A stretch of DNA of 64,000 bases. Origin: Endocalyx cinctus. Its lineage: Eukaryota; Ascomycota; Sordariomycetes; Amphisphaeriales; Apiosporaceae. Positions 23,500 through 35,500 of the stretch are shown here, in pieces. The number at the start of each line of letters is the position of its first letter. The first letter of the stretch is position 1. A program made the position numbers and the translations under genes. The notes under the pieces were generated by a model, which had not been told where the DNA came from, made no database searches, and saw only the letters and a program-made list of their open reading frames with translations. The DNA lies in contig BCKC01000003.1 of NCBI GenBank assembly GCA_001600455.1, positions 4,944,754 through 5,008,753 on the forward strand, in the 5' to 3' direction.

Positions 23500-24991
23500 A
23501 TGTCTGCTCCCGCTGCCACTTTCAAGGTCGCCGACCTCTCCCTCGCCGCCTTTGGCCGCAAGGAGATTGAGCTCGCCGAGAATGAGATGCCTGGTCTTAT
23601 GTCCATCCGGGCCAAGTACGCTGCTGATCAGCCTCTTGCCGGTTCCCGTATTGCCGGTTGCTTGCACATGACCATCCAGACCGCCGTCCTCATTGAGACC
23701 CTCACAGCCCTCGGTGCCGAAGTCACATGGACCTCGTGCAACATCTTCTCCACGCAAGACCACGCCGCCGCCGCTATCGCTGCCGCCGGTGTTCCCGTCT
23801 TCGCCTGGAAGGGTGAGACCGAAGAGGAGTACAACTGGTGCTTGGAGCAGCAGCTCCTCGCCTTCAAGGACGGCAAGAAGCTCAACCTCATCCTTGACGA
23901 CGGCGGTGACCTCACCCACCTCGTTCACGACAAGTACCCCGAGATGCTCAAGGACTGCTACGGTGTCTCCGAGGAGACCACCACCGGTGTTCACCACCTC
24001 TACCGCATGATGAAGGAGAACAAGCTTCTCGTTCCCGCCATCAACGTCAATGACAGCGTGACCAAGAGCAAGTTTGACAACCTCTACGGTTGCCGTGAGT
24101 CTTTGATCGACGGTATCAAGCGTGCTACTGATGTCATGATTGCTGGTAAGATCGCCGTCGTTGCCGGTTTCGGTGACGTCGGTAAGGGCTGCGCCATGGC
24201 TCTTGCTGGTATGGGTGCTCGTGTCCTCGTTACCGAGATAGACCCTATCAACGCTCTTCAGGCTGCTATGGCCGGTTTCCAGGTTACTACCATGGAGAAG
24301 GCTGCCCCCGTCGGTCAGATCTTCGTTACCACCACCGGTTGCCGTGATATCCTAGTTGGCGACCACTTCAACGCCATGCCCAACGACGCCATCGTTTGCA
24401 GTAAGTTCACCGCCCCTCGTAGCAACTAAGGTAAAGAGAGATCAGTGCTCACGCGTAATGAATTAGACATCGGTCACTTCGATATCGAGATTGACGTTGC
24501 CTGGCTCAAGAAGAACGCCAGCAGTGTCCAGAACATCAAGCCCCAAGTTGACCGCTACCTCATGCCCAACGGCCGCCACATCATTCTGTTGGCCGAGGGT
24601 CGTCTAGTCAACCTCGGCTGTGCTACCGGTCACTCTTCGTTCGTCATGTCCTGCTCCTTCAGCAACCAGGTCCTCGCCCAGATCATGTTGTTCAAGGCCA
24701 CCGACAAGGCCTTCGGTGAGAAGTACGTCGCCTTCGCTAAGACGGAGAAGCTTGCCGTCGGTGTCTACGTCCTGCCCAAGGTCCTCGACGAGGAAGTCGC
24801 CAGGCTCCACCTCGACCACGTGAACGTTGAGCTCACCACCCTCACCAAGACCCAGGGTGACTACCTTGGCTTGGCCACCGAGGGTCCCTTCAAGGCCGAC
24901 CAGTATGTTTTCTTCCCCTCCCGTTACAGTGTTCGAAGTTTGAAGAATATAATGACTTGCTAACTCTTCTCGCTCTAGCTACCGATACTAA
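23500..24991 (+). CDS. sah1: S-adenosylhomocysteine hydrolase (adenosylhomocysteinase)
   Basis: NAD-dependent cytosolic enzyme that splits S-adenosylhomocysteine to adenosine and homocysteine, relieving product inhibition of methyltransferases. Exons 23500-24400, 24467-24902 and a 13-nt last exon 24979-24991 encode 449 residues, the usual length. Visible motifs are [15 protein letters not shown] (about 54-68), [20 protein letters not shown], the NAD loop GFGDVGKG (223-230), and the C-terminal KADHYRY. The tiny last exon supplies only the final Tyr-Arg-Tyr, with its first base completing the His codon. I chose the ATG at 23500 because homologues begin MSAPA; an in-frame ATG at 23488 adds four residues and may lie inside a UTR intron. 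Codon use is strongly C-ending, as in abundant proteins. Confidence 0.95.
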
Positions 24992-26882
24992 ATTCACCCT
25001 ATCTTGTACATAACATTCCTATATAACCTGCTTCCGCCGTCCCCACGGAAGCTATTGTTTTCATTTCAACAAGCATTTGTCTATGGCATCAACTGGCGAT
25101 GGGTACTCATTTAATGCGACAAGAATGGGAGGGGTTGGTTTTCGGGGAGTCGTTTAAAAAAAAAATTAAACAAAAGGGCTGGCCGGATACAAATTTTTCA
25201 ACAAAAATAGGCGTTGGCTTTTCATGCATGATTCCCCTCATGGCGTTTGATTTTTTTTAAAATATGGATGAAATGAGATCCAAGGCACACAGGAGAGATC
25301 TGACTTAACTAGGTTCACGAGAATAGATTAGACAGACATATTAGCTGGCTGGCTCGTTAGTGAGTTAGATAAAGTCGACCTTGACGAGGGGTTTTTTTTT
25401 CACCTTGTCAAGATGACTTTTCTTTGGAAGATTCGTCAACCGGATCTAGGGAGATGGGAGGATAAATAGAAAGATGCCCGTCGACGATATGACGGATGAT
25501 GAAGATATTGCACGACTTTTATACGACACCGGCTCGGTGATGTGATATGACATATCAATATAAACTCTTTAACGAGATTTGTGATTATATTGTCTAATGA
25601 TGCCCCTAGATAAGGGAGATGTATATTCATATATGTATTAAGGAGGCCGAGGTCTGTCACGATCACCCATCTATCGAACTATTGATTACCGCCCCCTTTC
25701 TGTAATGAATAATATCTACCGACTCTTATATATTGTTTAATCTACCCCTATTTTTGACTCTACGTTTATATATATACTCACCAAAGTAGACGAAAGAAGC
25801 TTACTTCATTTCATTATTATTATTATTATTATCTCTTTTCTCTTTTTTTTTTTTTTTTTTGTCTTGTCGTATCCCATCCCATCCCTATCCCATCCCTATC
25901 CCATCCCTATTTCCATTCCCATCCATTTTATTTCTCTCATTTTTTATATTCCCATCTTCCGTTCCTATATATCATTCGAAGAAAGGGAATATTCAATATT
26001 ACACACACACAGAGACATACATACGTGTATATATATATACACGCCAAACAACGACAATGATCCATAACAACAAAGACTCACTTCGATATATCTCTCTCTC
26101 CTCTACATGGCCTCCACTAGGTACTAGCCGGCTGTTGATTAATCGTACAAAGCGTATTCAGACATTAGTTTGAAACATGGGGTGGATAGGAAAAAAAAAA
26201 AAAAAAAAAACCGGCTCGGGGGATTCTACCCATGCTTTCCTTTCCATTTCTTTTTCCTATCCTCTTCATCCATCCTTTCTTTCTTTTTCCTTTTTTCTTT
26301 CCCCTCCTCCGCATTTTTTATCGATAGGTTGAGAAAACGCCACTTTTTTGCCCCTTTGCTATATATTTCATATATATATATATATAAGGGTGGGTTTTTG
26401 GTTTGTTTTTGTCGCTTTCGTCCTCTTCCCTCCCGATGCCTTCACACGTCTTTTTCACTTTCTCTCCTCTCTTGGTCTATTAGCCCTATTCACGACTAGG
26501 ATTATTCTAGCTGAAGGAAGGAAAAGTAATAATAATAATAACAAAACCTCTAGTGGTTTAAAACTTGAAAACTCTGATCGCTAATATATCATGCAATGAC
26601 AAACTTCTCCAAGTGTCTGGTATCTTGAAAGACTGCCGCTATAAAAAAAAACATGAGGAGAAAAACAAAGGCACTATAGAAGAGGTTTTATAGTGTTCGG
26701 GCTCGTTAGTTGCGAAATAAGGTAACGTTCAACATTGTAAACGTCCTGGACTGGAGGGTATTGGTGAATGGGTGATACACACGCACACATAACGCAGAGC
26801 GCTATAAAAAATGAAGAATCGAAAGAACGCCAAACACCTTTCTGCGAGCATCCGATGACATTATTAATTATTTATCATTACG
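24992..26882. other. Intergenic between convergent SAH1 and the Zn2Cys6 gene
   Basis: 1.9 kb of low-complexity DNA: ATT repeats (25815-25832), poly-T (25841-25860), repeated CCCATCCCTAT units (25870-25915), poly-A (26190-26210), T/C-rich tracts (26220-26310) and AT dinucleotides (26370-26386). Short ORFs here only reflect these repeats. It contains the two 3' ends. Confidence 0.6.
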
Positions 26883-29800
26883 CTATCGCCGTAAAGTATT
26901 GCAGCCGGGAGCTACGAAAGCCCTGACCGCCAGCTCTGCGAAGCGGCGTACGACGTTCGTGGTCCCACCGTGAACCTGCGCCTCTTCCTGTATAAATTTG
27001 CGGGCCACGGCGAGCTTGCTCTTGGGATCGGTCTCGTCGAGGTGGGAAGGCAAAGTACTCTCGAAGTCGGAAGGGTAGTTTGGTCCCAGCGCACGGATGA
27101 CGGCTATCGAATACAACACGTCGCGATTCTCGCGCCCGTCTAGCAGCGATCTGATTTCCGCCAGCTTAAACTCTCGCGTAGGCGTCATATCCGTGCTCGG
27201 TTGATCCTTGACGCAAAGGAATTCGGCCAGGTTATACCAAAACTTGAACTCTCGAAATCGGTGGTATTCCATTCCTTCCGTCTGCGTCGGCGGGTTGAGC
27301 AGGGGGTTATGATCGAGATGCTCGCCGGCTAATAGCTTCTCGAAAACGAAGACCCGGTTTCTCACTTCGGACGCGTCGTCGGGAGAGGGTAGACGGGCTC
27401 CCGGTGTATTCACGGTACCGTCCGCGGCCGCGTAGATTATGCAGGTGAGCTCCCATACGACTCGAAATTCAAGGTTCGCCGAGTAGGCCATGCCGGCCAC
27501 GTCGTCGGCTCCCTTAGACATAGAATGCAAGAAACCAGACAATATCTCGTTGACGTCTCTGTTGGCTGCCAAAGTACCTAGCCCCTGCGGCTTGGTATAC
27601 CACTCGGACTCGAAAAACTTCAGCAGGCCGGGTGCGTAGACCTGCTCGTATACGGCCCTAACCTCGTCGAGTTTATCTTGGGTCAAGGGCGAATCAACGA
27701 CGGGAGGGACGGCACCTCCCAAGGCGACCAATTCATGGACGGACATCCTGCGTGCTGAATAGCCAGAGTAAGCCGGAGTTCGCTGTGGATAGGATAACGG
27801 CGAAGGATGCGAATCAAAAGGGTACATGGAAACAAACGAAGGCCCACCGCCTCGGAGATGAGGACGGTCTAAGGTTCTGAGATCAACAAGGTTGGGGGTA
27901 GATTTGATCGCTGGGAAATGGGAAGTCGACATACTAGCTGTGGTAAGAACAGTGTCCAGAGAAGGGTCAATGGAGGGGAATCCCAATCCGTCACCCTTCA
28001 GATTCGAACCGGAGATTCCGCCAGGTATTAATCCAGGAACGTATGAATTGGTCGTGGTAGGAACACCAGACATTCCAGACGGTCGAGTGGTATACGACGG
28101 AGGGGCTTGCGCATTAGTAGGAATGGAAGAGTCCGGTCCAACGGTAGGATTAGAAGGTAAGGAAGAAGAGTTATGAGTAGATGAGATTTGGCTATTAGGA
28201 GCGGGTTGGATATTGGTAGGATGCTGTTGCTGGTTCTTAAAGATTGGATCATAACCTAGACATTCCCGTTTCGATTTCTGGCAATTTCGGCAGATAGGAT
28301 GTTGCTCGTCGCACTAATAGAGAAGGGTTCAATCAGTCAATTGAAAAAGAACGAATGAAAAAAAAAAGAAGAAGAAGAAGAAAAAGTCGAAGACGAAATA
28401 TAAGTTACGGGGAGGGGAATAAAAAGAACAGGAAAACAATACGACAGGATAGTAAAGATGTAGTGGTGAATGAAGGCTTCTATGTACAGTATGATATAGT
28501 ACGTATGGTACTTATTAGCCTACTACTGGAGGTCGGCTAGTAAGGGAAAATAGCGGGGGATAGATAGGTATTACAGAGATTATCAACAAATGAGGGTCGA
28601 TAAGAACGATAACGACAACGATGGTGATCTGAGGATGATGTCTTAGGGTGCAAGATTATGTAGATCCTGCATCATTTTATAAACAGCCTAGCCAATCTAG
28701 CTAGATGGGGAAAAATGGAGCTGAGGAACCCAAATCTGACTTCTTTTAATTCGATCTTTAAGAAGGGGAAATATATATGAAATTGAGAGGGAAAAAAAAA
28801 AAGTGTCTGGGATGTTTTTGTGTTTTTAGTGGGTGTTGTGCTTTCTTTCACTTGGACTCGCTCGCTTCTCAGTAGTTAATTTTTCAAGCGAAACCCCAAG
28901 CGAAGTGAGATTCAAGTAATGATAAAATAAGTCCAAGAAAGGAGGATAAAATGCGAGAAAGAGTTTAAAATAAAAGAAAAAAAGAAAATAGTAAATGTTT
29001 CAACGCAGAGGGTAGAAAACACCGCAGAACTTCCTTAAAGTTCAAGCAGTAGACTACCTCTCTTTTTTTTATTTCTTCGTTTTCTTCCATCATCTGCTTC
29101 TTTAATAATTGTATCTTTCTCATCATCTCATGTATATCCCCTTTTTCATTCATATTGATGATAGTAAAAAAAAAAAAAAAAAATCACAACATACCTTTAT
29201 ACGTCTTTTTCGACATGTTAAGCATCCCGTTTTTGTTCGACGCTTAATCTCCTAATCGTCAAAAAAGATCATCATTGGTCAGCCATCAAGATCTAGAGGT
29301 TCAAAGTCTAGTGCCTAATATACAGCGAGCTCTACCTTCTTATGTCGGCCGCCCGCGAGTACGGCGTTATGACCACTAGGTGGTAAAGCATATCGCGAAC
29401 CTAAGCCATCCGGAGTTAAGTTGTAAGGGTTACCCGCCATAGGTATCTGTTGTCCATAATATGTCAGAGCAGCTTGCTGTTGGTTTGTAACGGTCGGTAC
29501 ATGCGTCACCGGCATTCCCATCGCCATCTGTTGCTGCTGATGCGTCTGCTGCTGCGATTGCTGCTGCTGCTGTTGATGATGTTGCTGCTGTTGTTGTTGT
29601 TGTTGTTGTTGCTGTACTGGATCGAATGTTCGCATACTCGGCAATGCCATACCACTATTCGTCACCGTCGTGTTCGTCCTGTAGGGATCCGTCCCTCCAC
29701 CCGTCGAAGTCGTATATCCATAGCCCGCCGTGTTCATACCAGGTGCGCCGTACGTTGTCGAATTCGAATAACTCATGGTCTGCCGATGGGAGCCCGGGAG

Positions 29801-30451
29801 TGAGGGGTTATGCGACATTTCCGCCGACGTGGGCTCGGAGCCCTCTTGGATAGTCTGGCCTGGCTGACCCTCGGCGATTTGAGAGTCGCCGTTGACGCCG
29901 AGGATATCCAACGAAGAATCTGGGGCCGAAGGAATTACGGGGTCCGTAACTACTGCGTCGGCTGCTTCCGGTGAGGTGGGTAGTGTCGTCTGCGTCGTCT
30001 GCGGTATCGGATCACGCGTTTCGGCTTGGAGTTCGCGGTTCTCGACTTGTGCTTGCCCCTCGACTTGATCTCGTGCCAACTCCTGCTCCAACGCCTGCTT
30101 GATAGCTATTTCTGTGATTTCTGTAGCATCGATTGTTTGCGTAGTCGGATCGTGTACCTTTGGTGATGTCGTCGATATCGCGGTAGAGACATTAGCCTCT
30201 ACCTCTTCAGGCGTCGGGACCTGGTAAGATTGAAGCTCTTGTGAGATTTGTCGAGATGGGGAAGCCGGCGTGGGTGATTTTGATTCCGATTGCGACTGAG
30301 GTGGGAGGACATGAGCTGGGGCTACCTCTGGTACTTCAGAAGGAATAGTAGTAGTGGTAGTGGTAACAGTAGTAACAGCATCAGTAGCAACGGCGGCAGA
30401 GGTAGGTTCAGGCTGAGGTTGAGCCTGTGGCTGTTCCTGTACCTCTGCCAT
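26883..30451 (-). CDS. Zn(II)2Cys6 fungal transcription factor with N-terminal polyQ region
   Basis: Nuclear DNA-binding regulator. Exons 30451-29336, 29251-29195 and 28313-26883 encode 867 residues. The N-terminal 372 residues are low-complexity (Pro/Gln/Thr-rich, with a polyQ tract from CAG-type repeats at about 29530-29613) and could be an activation domain. Exon 2 is only 19 codons. The zinc cluster starts in it (CLTCRKRRIK) and finishes in exon 3 (CDEQHPICRNCQKSKREC), giving a perfect C-x2-C-x6-C-x6-C-x2-C-x6-C. The basic lead-in HKKEIKRRTKTG is also split by an intron. The C-terminal part (SVHELVALGG, DEVRAVYEQVYAPGLLKFFE) looks like the regulatory region of regulators annotated as moc3-like; I am not sure of that assignment. 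The intron between zinc ligands 2 and 3 is 881 nt, long for a fungus. Confidence 0.82.
28314..29194 (-). other. 881-nt intron splitting the zinc cluster
   Basis: Donor GTATGT follows ATAAAG, and acceptor CTATTAG precedes TGCGACGAG. The interior is A/G-rich with several poly-A runs (28359-28385, 28790-28803, 29166-29182) and no ORF of protein character. No shorter donor-acceptor pair keeps the zinc-cluster spacing. Confidence 0.7.
29530..29613 (-). repeat. CAG/CAA repeat encoding polyglutamine
   Basis: On the plus strand a run of GTT/GCT triplets, read on the minus strand as glutamine codons broken by His, Ser and Thr, in exon 1 of the Zn2Cys6 gene. Confidence 0.9.
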
Positions 30452-31649
30452 TTGATTTGATTTTTCTTTTATTAATTTGCAAGCTTTTAATGGGGTTACG
30501 ATCTGAGCAGGGGCACGTCAAAAAAAAAAAAAATATACTGTCGTCGCAACGAACCAGGGATCGGTCCAAGTCCAGGCCTCCCCCCGAAGGTACCTTGACC
30601 GGTGACCTACTACGGGAAACGCAGGTAAGCGAGAGAGGAAAGATACAAGGGGACTTTAGTTCCAAATGGGTACGCTCATAGGCGCGCCAGGGGAAAAAAA
30701 AAAAAAAAGAAGGGGGAGTGTAGGGGTGGGAAAAAAAAAAATAAAAAATAAAATAAAATAATAATAATAACAATAATACCGGGCAGCAGAAGTTGGGTGT
30801 TTCCAAGAATGGATTGGGTGGTGCGATGTTCGAGGTTGTTTCGACGCGACCCTGGGCCGAGATTCCAGTTAGCTGCAATTCTTTTTCGGCGCATTTATTA
30901 TTATCTTTTTTTTTTCCTCTGTCCCTCTCCTACATGTCTGTTTTTTTTTTTTTTTTTTTTTTTTTTAAATGATTTTCTCCGTTTAAACGGACAAGGTTAA
31001 TTTAATACTAAAATAGTACTAGCGTATGATCTATAGCTTCATACGGTAGATCTTTTTAAATAAATATCGAATTATCCGAACAATAAAAATATATATACTC
31101 TCCTCTGTACAAGAAGAATTGATTAGATGGAAGTCAAATAAAATACAGTAAAATATAGTTAAGTATACATCTAATTAAGGTAAAATAAAATAAAATAAAA
31201 TATAAATTCAAAAAGGGAATAATAATGATAATGAAATAAAATAAAATAAAATTGGGGCGGTTGATGAGGCTGGCTTCGACGGACCGGTTGTGTATGGATG
31301 GTTGTACAAGCTCTTTTCTGCATACCACTCAACTCATCATTATCTTCATCTTCCCATCTTTGCACCTCACATGCGTCCAAGAAGCTACGGTCGTAAGTCT
31401 TCTTACTGGTGTATTCTTTTCCAGCTTGCAGATTCATACAGATACATCAAACACGTAGAGAACAATAACAGGATTCATTATCCGCCAGCACAACCCTCAC
31501 CTAATTATACTGCTTAGGTATCACTTATACGTAGGTATGAGAGAGAAAGACAAGAATTATTGATTCGCAACTGCCTGCCCCTAATTACATTTGCCCACAC
31601 ACATATATTGAGAAATCAAGGTATCTTAAGTGGCAATGCATGTATATCC

Positions 31650-31680
<31 letters not shown>

Positions 31681-32294
31681 AGTGAGTGAGTGAGTGTGTG
31701 TGTAATTATGTATGTATAGGTATGCACGCACGTACATATAGATCACTCTCGCTCTCTCGCTCTCGTAGTATAGAGAAATGTGCGGTGCATATCTTTGGTA
31801 ATAAAAGGTAGGTGGTCTATCCACGGTTATGAGATCCCCTACGTTCACGGTGGTCACACAACGTGCTTCATCGTCGTCATCGTCGCCGTCTTTACATGCC
31901 GTATTGGTATGTGCTTAAAATATGATTTAAGTAAATACCTGGTAATAAATGAATCAACGGTAATGGATGTACACTACTACTAAAACTTGCTGACCTAGTA
32001 ATCACCAGGTTATACATATACAGATGAGTAGGAGATAATATATTACTTACTTTGGCGGCGTAGGTCCCACCTACTAAGTACGGTATACAAGGAAGACGCT
32101 TTTTATGTATGCTATACATATACGTACACTACCAGTGTATCGATGGCTCCTAGTAACGCTAAGTATATACCTAGGAAGTGAAGATTGCATGGATCGATCG
32201 AACCGAGCGATTGTCGATGAGATAGATAAAATAGCACAGCACAGCAAAGCAAAGCACATAAACGGGCACGTTGGTAGGGCTTGGTGCGCAAAGA

Positions 32295-32317
32295 GGGGGG
32301 GGGGGGGGGGGGGGGGG
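32295..32317. repeat. G(23) homopolymer
   Basis: Uninterrupted run of 23 G seen directly. Such runs are prone to sequencing-length error. Confidence 0.9.
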
Positions 32318-32509
32318 ATGAATGGAGGAGGGGGTCGACAGGGGAATCAGGGGTTGAGGGTGGGCGCGGATGTGGGTTGCAGAAGCCTATTACTCTATAT
32401 GTATACACAGTATGTATGTATATATGTATGCATGTCTACACGTACGTCTCTCTCTTTCTTTATCTTTCAACGGCAGCGTTCAGGCTTTATAATTAATTAG
32501 TTGCCTTTT

Positions 32510-32510
<1 letters not shown>

Positions 32511-32542
<32 letters not shown>
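32511..32542. repeat. CT dinucleotide microsatellite
   Basis: About 15 uninterrupted CT units followed by a T run, seen directly. Confidence 0.9.
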
Positions 32543-32546
<4 letters not shown>

Positions 32547-35500
32547 CCATCTTTTTTTAACCTATGATTAGGCAGTTCTAGACATACGGAGCAGATAATA
32601 TTTTGGTTTTTGACCCTCTTATCCTTGAACCAATTCCGGATCCGAAGTACTAACCAAACAAAAGATTTATCAGGTACCTCTTCGGTAACTATTAGTACGG
32701 GTAAGGAAGATTAGATATTATTATGATTATATTTTTGTCGGATGTTTATTCCAACTTGGCAAGTGAAGTAAAACAATTAAGACAAAAAAAAAAAAGTGGA
32801 ATGAGAGTAATAAATAAACGATTTCAGAATAGGAAATACAATATGTACAACTAAAACTACCTAGGTACATAGTAGAGTAAGTTGTACATATAGATATTTG
32901 AGTCGTAAGTATTTATTCTCGAGTTGAATATTCAATTTCAGTATTAAGTTTTTGACATCTATCTATTATACATCTGAATGACTTTCCGAATTCTGTACCT
33001 TTACCTTTTTTTAATGAGTACTTTTATGTTATGATGCCAAAAAAATGACAAATCGTCGAGAGCCAACAGGCTGTTCGTACTTCGACCAGGATTAGAACAA
33101 ACACCAATGCGAATGTAAGAAATTGTGTGCGCGTATGCAGTGTCGTACGCATAATGGCGGCACGTCAAGTCAATATTTCAATATTTCCAGTTTTTTTTTT
33201 TTTTTTTTTTTTTATGACCCTACGTGAGTATGTATGTAGGTATATGTGTATATATTATAAAATTGAGCAATCGGGTGCGAGATTAGAAAATACTGAATCA
33301 AGAAATTATCCAGTATTTCTTTTCCTAACCCCGGGGTTTTATTTACTCTGCGCAGATTGACTTCTTTGTGAACACTCAAGCTCTCGGTTCATCGTATGTG
33401 AATAATTACTGAAGTACTCAAGTACCAACCAGGTAGGTAGATAGTTACATAATACCAAGTATATACTCAGGCACCTAATATACCTGATATACCTACCTAC
33501 AGGTGCCTAGGTAGGCTAGGTAGGTGAGGTACCTGGGCATGTTCTCAAGTTAGAAAGTGTACAAGGTAAGTAAGTACACAAATCTTGTTTACTGTTCATA
33601 CATATACATTCAGATGTTCATATAATCATAAATCTCTGATCGTACATCTATCTATCTATCTGGCTCTGGCTGTCTGGTAATTTAAATCCTATTGTTCTCG
33701 AACATCGCATTACATATTTATCTACCTAAGTATACATATATGACTTACGCGTAGTATGTATGGAAACCTCTTGCATAATAACAATAACCTCACCCGCCTC
33801 CTCTATCTCCATCTCTTCTCTATTCCTCCCTTTAACCTATACTAGATCTATCTCATTTCACCCCTCGTTCGTAATACCGTATATATTCCTACGGAGCCAC
33901 GAAATCAAATATCAGCTAAGTTCCGAGTGACAGGTGTACCCGCATCCTAGGTATTGCTTTATCGTTTTATCGTGAACTGAAAATACAGTAATTCGTTTCC
34001 AAGTATTCTAGAACAACCGCCCTTTCGGCTCTAACCTATAAAAGTATGTTGTCAAACCATCAGACCAGGTATACCGACTAACCCTGTCCATGTTACTAAT
34101 AACGAATCCATTCGTACCACTTCCAAGCCATCTTCAACATTGAAAGTGTAATGCGAGTAGTAAAGAAATATTAGTAAATATATTTACCGTATGAGTTGCT
34201 GCTGATCTTTCGTTTTCGTCTTATTTTTTTTTTTTTGTCTTTGTTCCATTTCCACTACCACTCACGCCGAGTATACCTATCCCAGCTACGGTGAAGCTGA
34301 AATTTGACTGCCTATTCCTGATCACCTTACATATCCGGCATGTCACCCCCAATCGTTAGAGGACCGCGCATCTATCAATCCCCGCAAGACGAATTTTCGT
34401 GCATGAGATTATCGAAATCTTGCACCATATGAGACCCAACCTGAGTATTATTGTCATTCTCGGCATCGGAACTTTGGGGCTCAATTCACATAGCAACAGC
34501 AGCAGCAGCAGCAATAGCAGGCCCCCCCGAGTGCCAACCAACACACACATCACATTCCTTCCTACCTCTTTGGCTCATCTATGCTAGAAATCGACACGGT
34601 AGACCTGGTACGATGCCGCAAGATTCCTTGGTATGACAACACTTTTCATGTAAAGTAAGGTAGCGTACCCTGCCCGCCGTAGTTAGGTACCGACCGCGCA
34701 TGCAAATCCCACGTTTCCGATAATTATTCTATTTTACTATATCACTTTCTTCCTCTAGATCTCTGATCATCTTAAATTTGCGGAACTATGCGGGCAAGGT
34801 TTAGAAGAAAAAAAAAATAAAATAAAATAAAAGGCGTCTTGGCCAACAGGGCATCTTGCGTTACTATGCATCGTTGATCAAATACCCGGATCTGCCTGCG
34901 TCGCACGAAAGGGAAAAATTGTCTGCCTTTCAGCAAAAAAAAAATTCCTCTCATCCTACCTTGTCCTGTCTCTTCCAGACCTCTCTGATCCTTCTTAGTT
35001 TATCCGTCAATGACAATATAGCGGCATGAGATCATCCTTCGCCCTCGAGCCTTATGACGGTGCGCTTCAGTTTCGCCGTACCGTCGGTTTTCTCCGTCTC
35101 TGGCGAAATCGTTAAGGAGAGGGGGGTCATATCCGCCTTCCGAATGGCTGATCTTTCCTTAACCCCTGATGATCAACAGCTTAAGGTGGTACAAAGCTTA
35201 TTCGGACATCGATATCATCGCAATGCGTAGTTATTACCCTTCTCTGTTTATCTATTCATTCCTCTTTTTTTTTTTCTCTCTCTCTCTCTCTCTCTCCGTA
35301 AATATGTCAGTACGAGACGTTCGAGGTACTATTCAGAAAAGACCGTCGAAGCGCCCAGTTAGGATTGATGCAGCAAGCATGCAGGATAAAGAGGGTCATT
35401 TCCTCCACACCCTTCAGCGTCAGGAACGGAACCGTCTAGTGGCCAGCCCGTTAACTAGTTCAACTCGTTGAAATAAAGTGAAGAAGAAAGAACAATAATC

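Noticed and set aside
23389..23997. 202-codon antisense ORF over SAH1
   Set aside because: Mirror of a codon-biased, highly conserved gene; Gly/Val/Glu-rich composition is typical of such shadows.
26170..26499. 109-codon Phe/Ser-rich ORF
   Set aside because: Generated by T/C-rich low-complexity DNA between convergent genes.
35169..35471. 100-codon plus-strand ORF with a hydrophobic first half
   Set aside because: The hydrophobic part is read from poly-T and CT repeats; the remainder has no resemblance to a known protein.
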